Below the pieces are notes generated by a model. It worked only from the letters and a program-made list of their open reading frames with translations, did no database searches and had not been told where the DNA came from. Below are positions 7,952 through 17,019 of a stretch of 49,127 bases of DNA, one piece after another. The position numbers and the translations under genes were made by a program. Position 1 is the stretch's first letter; the number at the start of each line of letters is the position of its first letter. The stretch comes from an uncultured Bacteroidales bacterium (lineage in GTDB: Bacteria; Bacteroidota; Bacteroidia; Bacteroidales; Muribaculaceae): NCBI GenBank assembly GCA_900539915.1, contig UQDU01000013.1, positions 1-49,127 of the forward strand. Direction: 5' to 3'.

Positions 7952-9136
7952 TCACAGCTTGGCGGCCATGACCGCAGCCATCTCCGACAGCGCATCGACC
8001 ACGGTTACCATCTGCGCCTGTTTCATATCGGCTGTAGGAGCTATCACCTCCACAGGTTTACCGTCAAATTTTGCCGCCAGCTTGCGCACTGACTGTGCCC
8101 CCCAGGCATGCGAGCCGGCTATGCCTATGATACGGTTCTTGACCCCGCGGGCCACGAGCGCATCGGCCAGATGAGCCACAGGGGGGAATATCTCGGAATT
8201 ATATGTAGGGCTGACAAGCACGAGCCCCTTAAGCCTCATCACCTCGCCAAGCACATGGCTCAACGGAGTGCGTGAGACATCGAACATCACTATGTCCTTG
8301 ACCCCTTCTGCGGCAAGTTTCGAGGCTATCTCCTCAGCCATGGCCGTGGTATTGCCATACATGGAGCCATAGGCCACCACAACACCGGCTTCGCCCTCCC
8401 ATCGGGCCATCCGGGCATACTGTCCGCCTATTTCCTGTCTGCGGCTGTGCCATACCGGGCCGTGGGTGGTGCATATATAGTTGACCGTGAGAGGCGCTAT
8501 CTTTGTAAATGCCTTTTCGACAAATGTACCGTACTTAGCCACTATGCAGCCGTAGTACCTGTAAGCCTCTCGGAAATAATGGTCTACCATCATATCATCA
8601 TCAATGACAGCTCCGTTGAGTGCTCCGAAGCAGCCGAAGGCATCGCCCGTAAACAATATCCCTTCTTCCTGTAGGTAGGTGAACATGGTTTCAGGCCAGT
8701 GCACCATGGGGGTCATTATAAACTGCAAGGTACGGTCGCCGAGGCTCAGAGTCTCTCCCTCGGCCTTGACCACGACATTTGACTCTATACCGTAGAAACC
8801 CTTGAGCATGTCGGCGGTCTTGGCATTGCCCACGATTTTAAGGTCGGGATAACGGTCAAGCAGCATCGGCAACACACCGCTGTGGTCAGGCTCTATATGG
8901 TTGATGACAAGATAGTCGGGATCACCGCCCTCCAGAGTCTCCTCTACGTGACTGAGATATTCCGGAGCGTGTCCTGAGTCACTTGCGTCAATGATGGCCG
9001 ACGCTTCGCTGCCACGCACTATATAGCTGTTGTAACTTACTCCGAGAGGCAGGTCCCAGAGGCCCTCAAAAAGATCTGTCGTACGGTCATTGACGCCGCA
9101 GTATATCACACGGTCTGAAATATTCTTTATATTCAT
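7952..9136 (-). CDS. Flavodiiron protein (FprA-like O2/NO reductase)
   Basis: A 394-residue A-type flavodiiron protein. The metallo-beta-lactamase-like domain (about 1-245) holds the di-iron ligands in NHIEPDHSG (H80, E82, D84, H85), MVHWPETMF, GDAFGCFG and CTTHGPVWH, so the site looks complete. The flavodoxin domain (about 255-394) has the FMN loop YGSMYGNTTAMAEE. These soluble enzymes reduce O2 to water or NO to N2O in anaerobes, taking electrons from rubredoxin or ferredoxin. No rubredoxin domain is fused. It is the last gene of a closely spaced minus-strand run (26 nt after ThrE-C). Confidence 0.93.
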   Translation of the reverse strand: MNIKNISDRVIYCGVNDRTTDLFEGLWDLPLGVSYNSYIVRGSEASAIIDASDSGHAPEYLSHVEETLEGGDPDYLVINHIEPDHSGVLPMLLDRYPDLKIVGNAKTADMLKGFYGIESNVVVKAEGETLSLGDRTLQFIMTPMVHWPETMFTYLQEEGILFTGDAFGCFGALNGAVIDDDMMVDHYFREAYRYYGCIVAKYGTFVEKAFTKIAPLTVNYICTTHGPVWHSRRQEIGGQYARMARWEGEAGVVVAYGSMYGNTTAMAEEIASKLAAEGVKDIVMFDVSRTPLSHVLGEVMRLKGLVLVSPTYNSEIFPPVAHLADALVARGVKNRIIGIAGSHAWGAQSVRKLAAKFDGKPVEVIAPTADMKQAQMVTVVDALSEMAAVMAAKL

Positions 9137-9162
9137 GTCTATGTATTAAATGCTTATATATT

Positions 9163-9675
9163 TTATTTATCAACGCTCTTATAGCGTCCCCGGGTCATGG
9201 AAAACGCCTGTTTCTTGAATATCAGCACCGGGATGGTGGCACCCCCGGCGAGCACTCCGATGACCATGCCCGTGACAGCCGAGTTGGCGACAAACTGCTC
9301 GAGGTAGTCAAGAAGCTGTACGTTGCTGTCGATGTTCTGAATCAGCAATATAAGGGCGAACACCGATTTATAGGCATACATACCCGGAACCATCGGCAAC
9401 AATGCCGGTATGAGCAGACAGGTCATAGGAGTATGGCATGCGCGCCCCAACGGCAACGACAGCATGCCCATCGACACCGAAGCGGCAAGACTGGCAGTCA
9501 CTATGTCCACCCCGGCATAGTTGATAAGGGAGAAACGCAGCGCATGCCCTATCGCCGCCAGCAGCGCGATATATGGAAATGTCCGCACTCCCGGATCGGA
9601 TATAGCCCCGAATCCTATCGCAGCTACTGCGGCAAACATACCGTCAAGCAATACATCAACGATTATATCTGTCAT
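9163..9675 (-). CDS. Threonine/serine exporter, C-terminal-type subunit (YjjB/DUF3815-like)
   Basis: A 170-residue inner-membrane protein with about five hydrophobic segments. GFGAISDPGVRTFPYIALLAAIGHALRF and the LGRACHTPMTCLLIPALLPMVPGMYAYKSV segment (PALLPMVPG motif) are characteristic of the ThrE_2 half. In Gram-negative species the ThrE exporter is often split into YjjP-like and YjjB-like subunits; the partner is the gene ending 12 nt upstream. The pair is likely to export threonine, serine or a related small acid (YjjPB exports succinate in E. coli), so the substrate remains open. Confidence 0.85.
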   Translation of the reverse strand: MTDIIVDVLLDGMFAAVAAIGFGAISDPGVRTFPYIALLAAIGHALRFSLINYAGVDIVTASLAASVSMGMLSLPLGRACHTPMTCLLIPALLPMVPGMYAYKSVFALILLIQNIDSNVQLLDYLEQFVANSAVTGMVIGVLAGGATIPVLIFKKQAFSMTRGRYKSVDK

Positions 9676-9687
9676 GACATATATAAT

Positions 9688-10464
9688 TTATAAAAGAGAA
9701 CCCTTGATGAGCAACAGCGTAAACGAAAGCCCTATGGCTATGCACATTATCAGCAGCAAAGTGCTTACCAACCGGCTGAAACCGACGAGGACATGTCCGT
9801 CAAGCACATCGACAAAACTGTTGATTAGCGGCACTCCCGGTATCAGAAACAGCGGACTGGTAGCTATGGCAATCTGAGCCGTGCAGTCAAACAGCAACGA
9901 CACCGAAGCGCACATAGAAGCCACATACGCAGCAACGACAAACACTATGAAATGGTTGACATGACGCTTCTGCATATACTGCCGCAATCCGAATCCGACA
10001 ATGGTCGCCACAAACACCACAAGCATTGCCAGAACGTCACCACCAAACAGGCGGCAGAAACAAGCATTGGCAAACCCTACAAGCACCAGCACGAGCTGCG
10101 GATTGATGCGCGGCTTCGATGTGAGACGGGCAAACTGCTCCCGGAGTTCTTCAAGGGTCAACTTCTCATCTACAGCCTGCCATGACAGACCGCTGAGGTC
10201 TGAATTTCGCAGAAAGCTGATGGGCAGAAGTTCCACCGTGCCCACACGTGTCAGCACAGTGCCGTCAGAGGGGTCACGCATCGACATGACATAATGACGC
10301 AGGGTGTACGAAATCTGCACCTCGACATGAAGCGAACGCGCTATCCTTTCGGTACACCGCACCACCCTCGAAGTGTGGACTCCGCAGCCAAACATATACG
10401 AGGCATATTCGCTGCAAAAATCCATAATCTCGCCCAACGGCGTAGACGACTGAGGCTCATTCAT
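9688..10464 (-). CDS. Threonine/serine exporter, N-terminal-type subunit (YjjP/DUF1212-like)
   Basis: A 258-residue partner of the preceding subunit. A soluble N-terminal part (about 1-115) contains GCGVHTSRVVRCTERIARSL and the LRHYVMSMRDPSDG region of ThrE family proteins. Five TM segments follow (about 118-257), including SPLFLIPGVPLINSFVDVLDGH, where the LIPGVPLINS motif is the family hallmark. It starts 34 nt after the stop of the membrane protein at 10499-12004 and is probably co-transcribed with it and with the second subunit. Confidence 0.88.
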   Translation of the reverse strand: MNEPQSSTPLGEIMDFCSEYASYMFGCGVHTSRVVRCTERIARSLHVEVQISYTLRHYVMSMRDPSDGTVLTRVGTVELLPISFLRNSDLSGLSWQAVDEKLTLEELREQFARLTSKPRINPQLVLVLVGFANACFCRLFGGDVLAMLVVFVATIVGFGLRQYMQKRHVNHFIVFVVAAYVASMCASVSLLFDCTAQIAIATSPLFLIPGVPLINSFVDVLDGHVLVGFSRLVSTLLLIMCIAIGLSFTLLLIKGSLL

Positions 10465-10498
10465 AGTCTGTATCGTATATTAGGATAACCTTTTACTG

Positions 10499-12004
10499 TC
10501 ACTCAAGCGGCTCTTGCAGATAATCGCGGTATATCCTGCATTCGGGATGACAGCGGAAAAAGTCGTCAAGCCCCGGGGAGACCACATCATTAGGTCCGAG
10601 ATGCCACCTTGAAGCATCGGCGGTGAAATTTGCCGTGCAACGGTTCTCCACAAACACATTAGGCAACTGACGCGATATCCACTCTGCGCGCGGAATGGTC
10701 GCTCCATAGTATATGCGCCGCATCACCTCCCAGCCGGTAGAGATCACACACAACAGCGACACCGCGACAAACGCCTTGCGCAATCTGCGCGGATGGGATT
10801 TCCATGTGCTGACAAACATGGCAGCCTCAAGCGTAAGGAAAGTCTGCACTGCCATCTGCATCCTTGATCCGAAATCGGCAGAATATCCTACCTGTATGAA
10901 GAAGGCTATGGCACTCGGGATAAAAAGCAGCCAGAACTCCGGCATGCGACCTATGCGTTTCCATAGCACAGGCATCCACACCACCATCTGCAGCGTGATT
11001 ATGATCAAGATATGTACTATCATCTTGATGCGTTGGATCACCACAGGTCCTTCACCTGCCGGATACCATCCTACGTGTCCGGCTGCATTGTTAAGAGAGA
11101 GAAATGCAGCCACCGGTATGACTATGATTACCGAAGCAATATTCAACGGCGAAAACAACACGCACATTTTTGATGACAGACCTTGACACTCCGACATCTC
11201 CTTATATAACATCCACACCACTAACGGCAACAGCGAAAAGGCTGCTATGGGAGAACTTATCGCCATCAGAGCGAGCACTGCGGGAGCATATCCCTTGCAC
11301 GGACGGGTGAGTATCATCATCGTAGCAAGAAATGCCGGGATGTACTGATTGAAGATGAAACCCATCAGAGCCATGTTTGGAGCAGTAAACCCAGCCGGCG
11401 AATAGCCCCAAAGCCCCCTGTATATGGTGAAATGCATGTCCGGGAAAAAATTGCTGTAGATCACGACACCCAAAGCATCAAATCCTGAAAACAGGAAGAG
11501 TACGAGAAGCGTCGGCAATGTAACCCGGCCTATAGATTCGTACATCATCCTCAAGCCGAGCCATACGCCCAAGGAAGCGTAAAACAGCTGGCAGATATAG
11601 CCCGATTCAATGCTGTGGAAAAGTTTTGCCACCACAGCCGGCGGCAACCAGAAGCCGAAGTAGTAATTGAGCATCTGTCCGCCCGTTATCACAGGCCACG
11701 GATTGGATACCAGATCGTTAAATACCGCATTGCGGAATATATGATCCGGAGGATCCTGCCACATCAGACCGCCTATACCTGCACTGGCGACCCAAAACAG
11801 CACCAGGGCGGCTATAAGAATCTCACGCCCTGCCGAGGCAAACCTCACACGGCCTTTGAGATGCCTGAACGGCCATACCGACACCCAGAGCCCCATTATC
11901 AGCGGCAACACAGCCACCCACCAATAGGTCCACCCCACGAGAAATATCGCCAAGGGGAGCCACAGGTAGAGCATGGAAACCGTATAAAGGACTCTGCGTG
12001 ACAT
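10499..12004 (-). CDS. Polytopic membrane protein of unknown function
   Basis: A 501-residue protein with about 12 hydrophobic segments, not recognised with confidence. The first large loop has DPPDHIFRNAVFNDLVSNPWPV and LNYYFGFWLPPAVVAKLF, reminiscent of the first loop of GT-C glycosyltransferases or the DUF2298 (YYY) membrane family, where an acidic residue lies after TM1. The C-terminal 80 residues form a soluble tail (CTANFTADASRWHLGPNDVVSPGLDDFF). The frame extends to a TTG at 12046, but that is only 13 bp from the -7 box TAAATTTG (12066-12059), so the ATG at 12004 is preferred. It is first in a four-gene run with ThrE halves and a flavodiiron protein. Confidence 0.75.
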   Translation of the reverse strand: MSRRVLYTVSMLYLWLPLAIFLVGWTYWWVAVLPLIMGLWVSVWPFRHLKGRVRFASAGREILIAALVLFWVASAGIGGLMWQDPPDHIFRNAVFNDLVSNPWPVITGGQMLNYYFGFWLPPAVVAKLFHSIESGYICQLFYASLGVWLGLRMMYESIGRVTLPTLLVLFLFSGFDALGVVIYSNFFPDMHFTIYRGLWGYSPAGFTAPNMALMGFIFNQYIPAFLATMMILTRPCKGYAPAVLALMAISSPIAAFSLLPLVVWMLYKEMSECQGLSSKMCVLFSPLNIASVIIVIPVAAFLSLNNAAGHVGWYPAGEGPVVIQRIKMIVHILIIITLQMVVWMPVLWKRIGRMPEFWLLFIPSAIAFFIQVGYSADFGSRMQMAVQTFLTLEAAMFVSTWKSHPRRLRKAFVAVSLLCVISTGWEVMRRIYYGATIPRAEWISRQLPNVFVENRCTANFTADASRWHLGPNDVVSPGLDDFFRCHPECRIYRDYLQEPLE

Positions 12005-12314
12005 CTTTTGCAGTGTGATTAAACCATTCGTATTGGAAACCGTCAATTAAAGACGGGGCAAATTTACGAATATTTTTTCGCTTTACGCGCGTGCCCATCA
12101 TCTCATTTATCTTGTCTTTGACGCTCCATGCAGCCCATCTCGGCTGGTCAAAATGTCACAATTTTGTATATATTTTGTCCTATTTTTACCATTACAGAGC
12201 ATCTACACGAATTTCCGACACAAAAAAATCGTATATTTGCAACTTGATGCTTAATAGAAAAGCGATAATTAACAACAAACCTATCACATATTTACATTAT
12301 TTCCTAATTAGCAG
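12005..12314. promoter_or_regulatory. Divergent intergenic region with two -7 boxes
   Basis: This 310-bp gap separates the minus-strand membrane-protein run from the plus-strand efflux operon. It holds TAAATTTG on the minus strand (12059-12066) and TATATTTG on the plus strand (12232-12239), both matching TAnnTTTG; neither has a clear -33 element. The efflux leader is about 70 nt and AT-rich. No small gene, RNA or operator palindrome was seen in the middle. Confidence 0.5.
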
Positions 12315-13514
12315 ATGAAAGCTATCACGTTGAAATCAGCAACCCTGTACGCTCTCTCCACAGTCATCGCAGGGTCACTCCTCACCTCTTGTGGCGGACA
12401 GCAGCAACAGCAGCAGGCAGGTGCCCCCGAGATTGCCGTCATGACAGTAGGCGACACCAACACCACCCTGCAGCAGTCATATCCAGCCACACTCCGTGGT
12501 AAAACAGACATCGACATCCGTCCGCAAGTAACAGGCTTCATAACCAAAGTACACGTCGACGAAGGACAGCAGGTCCACAAGGGACAGGTACTTTTCACCC
12601 TTGACCAGGTGCAGTTCCAGGCAGCCGTCGACCAGGCTCAGGCTCAGGTAGCCACAGCCAAGACAGCCGTCAGCACCGCCCAGCTCACCGCTGACAACAA
12701 GCGCCGCCTCTATGACAAAAACATCATAAGCGAATATGAGTGGCAGCTTGCCGACAACGACCTCCAGAATGCCAAGGCGGCTCTCGCCCAGGCTAACGCC
12801 GCCCTCGTGACAGCCAAGAAAAATCTGGCATACACAGTGGTTACTGCCCCCAGCAGCGGCGTGGTAGGCTCCATACCTAACCGCGAAGGCTCACTGGCAT
12901 CACCCTCAAGCCAGACCCCGCTGACCACTATCAGCGACATCAGCGACATCTACGCCTACTTCTCCCTTACCGAAAAGGACATCCTCGCCATGACTGACAA
13001 CGGCAGCCGTAACATCAACACTGCCATCACACAGATGCCCGAGGTAGAACTTGAACTCGCCGACGGATCCACCTACAGCTCCAAGGGCAAGGTTTCCACC
13101 ATCTCAGGTGTCATCGACAGCAGCACAGGCGCAGCAAGCGTACGAGCCATATTCCCCAACCCGAGCGGCATGCTCCGAAGCGGTTCTACAGGCCGTGTAA
13201 TTATCCCACGTACCTTCAATGACGTAATTGTCATCCCCCAGAAAGCCACAAACGAGCTTCAGGATCGCCGCTTTGCCTATGTGGTCAACGACTCCAACAA
13301 GGTTGTCGCTACCCCCATCACAGTTTCACCCCTCAATGACGGCAGCAACTTCGTGGTCACTTCAGGTCTGAAGCCCGGCGACCGCATCGCAGTCGAAGGC
13401 GTGGGCATTTCTGTCCGTGACGGTGTGGAAATCAAACCAGTAGATGCAGCTGCCAAAGCTGCCGCCATGGCTCAGCAGGGCGCAGCTCAGCAGCAGCAGC
13501 CAGCCGCCAAATAA
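12315..13514 (+). CDS. RND efflux periplasmic adaptor lipoprotein (AcrA/MexA-like)
   Basis: A 399-residue membrane-fusion protein. The lipoprotein signal ends at LLTSC (Cys26), anchoring it in the inner membrane. The order is: first beta-barrel/lipoyl half (TDIDIRPQVTGFITKVHVDEGQ, about 57-78), an alpha-helical hairpin rich in Ala/Gln (about 95-165), the second lipoyl half (YTVVTAPSSGVVGSI), the beta-barrel and the membrane-proximal domain (GLKPGDRIAVEGVGISVRDG). The tail is low-complexity Gln/Ala. It links the pump encoded 67 nt downstream to the outer-membrane channel. Confidence 0.94.
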   Translation: MKAITLKSATLYALSTVIAGSLLTSCGGQQQQQQAGAPEIAVMTVGDTNTTLQQSYPATLRGKTDIDIRPQVTGFITKVHVDEGQQVHKGQVLFTLDQVQFQAAVDQAQAQVATAKTAVSTAQLTADNKRRLYDKNIISEYEWQLADNDLQNAKAALAQANAALVTAKKNLAYTVVTAPSSGVVGSIPNREGSLASPSSQTPLTTISDISDIYAYFSLTEKDILAMTDNGSRNINTAITQMPEVELELADGSTYSSKGKVSTISGVIDSSTGAASVRAIFPNPSGMLRSGSTGRVIIPRTFNDVIVIPQKATNELQDRRFAYVVNDSNKVVATPITVSPLNDGSNFVVTSGLKPGDRIAVEGVGISVRDGVEIKPVDAAAKAAAMAQQGAAQQQQPAAK

Positions 13515-13581
13515 CACCGAGCCTGATACGGCTATAACTCACTCCACATACATTACTTTTTCGTAAGACTATTCACCACCA

Positions 13582-16500
13582 ATGAAACTTGATACCTTTA
13601 TTAACCGCCCGGTGCTATCGACGGTTATATCAATCTTCATAGTGCTGTTGGGTCTGATCGGTCTCGTGTCCCTGCCCGTGACCCAGTATCCCGACATCGC
13701 TCCCCCAACCATACAGGTGTCTACCACCTATCAGGGTGCAAATGCCCAGGCTGTGCTCAACTCTGTGATTGCCCCTCTTGAAGAGTCAATCAACGGTGCC
13801 GAAGGCATGACCTACATGGAGTCTACCGCCACCAATACAGGTAGTGCTACCATCAACGTCTACTTCCGTCAAGGATTTGACCCCAACATGGCAGCCGTCG
13901 ATGTGCAGAACCGTGTAGCCAAGGCCCAGAATCTTCTTCCTTCAGAAGTTCTCAAGGTGGGCGTCCTGACCCAGAAACGCCAGTCATCGATGCTCGTCGG
14001 CATAGCCCTCTATGACACATCGGGCAACTATGACGGTGAATTCCTCGACAACTACGCCAAAATCAACATGATTCCGGAGCTGCAGCGTATCAACGGTGTC
14101 GGCGACGTGATGAGCTTCGGTGCCGACTACTCCATGCGTGTATGGCTCAAGCCGGAGGTGCTCGCGCAATACAATCTCATGCCCTCCGATGTGGCAGCGG
14201 CTCTCGCCGAGCAGAACCTTGAGGCCGCTCCCGGTGCATTCGGCGAGCAGGGCAACCAGAGCTTCCAGTACACCATGCGCTACAAGGGCCGTCTGTCCAC
14301 CCCCGAGGAATTTGACAAAATCGTAGTGCGCGCCCTCCCCAACGGCGAGACTCTCTATCTCAAGGATGTGGCCGATGTGGAGCTTGGACGTGTGACCTAC
14401 GGTTTCTCCAACTCTCTCAACGGCTACCCCTCCACGATGTGTATCGTGTTCCAGACCCCCGGCTCCAACGCCACCACCATCATCAACGACTGTCTCGGTT
14501 ATGTAGACAAGCTCAAAAAAGAGCTCCCTACCGGCCTGCAGATAGCCGTACCTCTTAACAACAACGACTTCCTCTACGCTTCAATCCACGAAGTTATCAA
14601 GACCCTCATCGAGGCCTTCGTGCTCGTGTTCCTTGTGGTCTACATCTTCCTCAGCGACTTCCGCTCTACCATCATCCCGGCCATCGCCATCCCTGTGGCC
14701 CTCGTCGGCACATTCTTCGTGATGAACCTCATCGGATTCTCGGTCAACCTCATCACCCTCTCGGCGTTAGTCTTGGCGATTGCGATTGTGGTCGACGACG
14801 CCATCGTCGTCGTCGAGGCGGTCCATGCCAAACTCGATGTCGGATACAAGAGTTCGCGAAGGGCCGCCATAGACGCCATGAACGAAATCGGTGGCGCTAT
14901 CATATCCATCACGCTCGTCATGATGCTCGTGTTCATCCCGGTATCGTTCATGCCCGGCACGGCAGGTATCTTCTACCAGCAGTTCGGTCTGACCATGGCC
15001 ATAGCCATCGGTTTCTCCGCGCTTAACGCCCTTACGCTCTCGCCGGCTCTTTGTGCGCTGTTCCTTAAGCCTCACAACCCCGACCAGCCCCTGAAGGAGC
15101 GTGTAGCCGAGGCCTACAAGGCATCCACCGAAGCTGTGGTAGGCAAGTACAAGAAATCATTCTCGCTCCATCCGCTCATCGTAGTGGGTCTGCTGGCGTT
15201 TACCATCTACTGCATGGTGGCCGGCTGGTTCAGCACAGCAAGCATCGTCAAGCTTGTCATAGCCGTGGCCGTGGCCATTGTCGCAGTGTACGGCCTGTTT
15301 ACCAAGCGTTTCCATGAGGCATTTGAAGCAGGTTACAACTCGCTTATCGGCGGCTACAAACGCATTGTCAGCTTCTTCGCACGCCACAAAATATCAAGTT
15401 TCGGCACAGTTCTCGGAGCTATCGCCGTGCTCGTATGGCTTATGAACATTACCCCGAGCGCCCTCGTGCCCAACGAGGACACCGGCGTGCTCTTCGTCAT
15501 GGTCGATATGCCTCCGGGCACATCCCAGGAACGCACTGAGCAGACCCTCAACCAGGTGGATGCTGCCATTGCCAACATCCCCGGTATAGAGTACCGCCAG
15601 AAGATTGTAGGCTACAGCTTCCTCGCCGGCCAGGGTGCCACTTACGGTACATTCATCGTCAAGCTCAAAAACTGGGACGAACGTACCGCCAAGGACGAAT
15701 CGGCCGATGCAATCCTGATGAAAATCTACGGCGTCACAGGTCAGTTTGTCAAAGACGGCCGCGTCGTGGCCTTCGCTCCTCCTATGATTTCGGGTTACTC
15801 GATGACCAACGGTTTCGAAATCAAGATGCAGGACAAGACCGGCGGCGACATCAACCAGTTCTTCGGCATAGTGCAGGGCTTCCTCGCCCAGCTCAACCAG
15901 CAGCCTGAAATCCAGGTGGCCTATACAACCTTCAACCCCACATTCCCCCAGTATCTCGTAGACATTGACGCCGCCAAGGCCAAGCAAGCCGGCATCAGTC
16001 CTCAGACCATCCTGAGCACACTCCAGGGATACTACGGCGGTCTGTACGTGTCAAACTTCAACCGATTCGGCAAGATATACCGCGTCATGATGCAAGCAGG
16101 TGCCGAAAGCCGTATATCGCCCGAAACGCTCAATGCCATAAAGGTGCGCAACGCCTCGGGAACCATGGCAAGCATCAGCAATTTCGTCACTCTCGAGCGT
16201 GTGTTCGCTCCTGACTTGATGAACCGCTTCAACATGTTCACCTCTATATCCGTGACAGGTAGCCCGGCTCAGGGATATTCTTCAGGCCAGGCACTTGAGG
16301 CCATCGCACGTGTAGCTGCCCAGACTCTTCCGGCTGGTTACGGCTACGAATACGCCGGTATGACACGTGAGGAGGGCAGCAGCTCGAGCGGCAGCGCCAC
16401 CGCCATCATCTTCGGTCTCTGTCTGCTCTTCGTCTACCTGCTTCTCTCGGCACAGTATGAGAGCTACATCCTGCCTCTGGCCGTTATCTTCTCGATACCG

Positions 16501-16956
16501 TTCGGTCTGATGGGCTCGTTTATCTTCGCACAGATATTCGGCGTCGACAACAACATCTACCTCCAGATTGCGCTCATCATGCTTATCGGTCTTCTTGCCA
16601 AGAACGCCATCCTTATCGTGGAGTTTGCGCTCGAACGCCGCCGCACAGGCATGTCGGTGCTCAATGCGGCCATTGACGGAGCCGTGGCGCGTCTCCGCCC
16701 GATTCTGATGACCTCTCTGGCCCTCATCATCGGTCTGTTGCCCCTGATGTTTGCCCACGGTGTAGGCGCCAACGGTAACCGCGCCCTCGGCGTAGGCTCT
16801 ATCGGAGGTATGTTAATCGGTATGATACTCCAGATTTTCATCGTGCCGGCTCTGTTTGTGACATTCCAGCTCATCCAGGAGAAGATTACACCTATCAAGT
16901 GGAAAGACACATCCAACGAGGGTCTCGAAAGCGAAATCGAACAGTATTCACGATAA
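13582..16956 (+). CDS. RND multidrug efflux pump, inner-membrane subunit (AcrB-like HAE1)
   Basis: A 1124-residue proton-driven pump. The N-terminus MKLDTFINRPVLSTVISI is the typical TM1. The TM4 proton-relay pair is in IVVDDAIVVVEAV (about D404/D405) and the TM10 lysine in LLAKNAILIVEFA (about K1006). Porter-domain motifs (PDIAPPTIQVSTTYQGANAQ) are intact. It is longer than AcrB (1049): between the LKP after TM6 (about 496) and the PNEDTG after TM7 (about 630) there are roughly 60 additional residues with two hydrophobic stretches. Substrates cannot be predicted. It lies between adaptor and channel genes. Confidence 0.95.
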   Translation: MKLDTFINRPVLSTVISIFIVLLGLIGLVSLPVTQYPDIAPPTIQVSTTYQGANAQAVLNSVIAPLEESINGAEGMTYMESTATNTGSATINVYFRQGFDPNMAAVDVQNRVAKAQNLLPSEVLKVGVLTQKRQSSMLVGIALYDTSGNYDGEFLDNYAKINMIPELQRINGVGDVMSFGADYSMRVWLKPEVLAQYNLMPSDVAAALAEQNLEAAPGAFGEQGNQSFQYTMRYKGRLSTPEEFDKIVVRALPNGETLYLKDVADVELGRVTYGFSNSLNGYPSTMCIVFQTPGSNATTIINDCLGYVDKLKKELPTGLQIAVPLNNNDFLYASIHEVIKTLIEAFVLVFLVVYIFLSDFRSTIIPAIAIPVALVGTFFVMNLIGFSVNLITLSALVLAIAIVVDDAIVVVEAVHAKLDVGYKSSRRAAIDAMNEIGGAIISITLVMMLVFIPVSFMPGTAGIFYQQFGLTMAIAIGFSALNALTLSPALCALFLKPHNPDQPLKERVAEAYKASTEAVVGKYKKSFSLHPLIVVGLLAFTIYCMVAGWFSTASIVKLVIAVAVAIVAVYGLFTKRFHEAFEAGYNSLIGGYKRIVSFFARHKISSFGTVLGAIAVLVWLMNITPSALVPNEDTGVLFVMVDMPPGTSQERTEQTLNQVDAAIANIPGIEYRQKIVGYSFLAGQGATYGTFIVKLKNWDERTAKDESADAILMKIYGVTGQFVKDGRVVAFAPPMISGYSMTNGFEIKMQDKTGGDINQFFGIVQGFLAQLNQQPEIQVAYTTFNPTFPQYLVDIDAAKAKQAGISPQTILSTLQGYYGGLYVSNFNRFGKIYRVMMQAGAESRISPETLNAIKVRNASGTMASISNFVTLERVFAPDLMNRFNMFTSISVTGSPAQGYSSGQALEAIARVAAQTLPAGYGYEYAGMTREEGSSSSGSATAIIFGLCLLFVYLLLSAQYESYILPLAVIFSIPFGLMGSFIFAQIFGVDNNIYLQIALIMLIGLLAKNAILIVEFALERRRTGMSVLNAAIDGAVARLRPILMTSLALIIGLLPLMFAHGVGANGNRALGVGSIGGMLIGMILQIFIVPALFVTFQLIQEKITPIKWKDTSNEGLESEIEQYSR

Positions 16957-17019
16957 TCCCATCCGCTCATCCTCCTCTCTCCCCTATTTTTCATTACTGA
17001 CAACTTCCATATACGCTCA

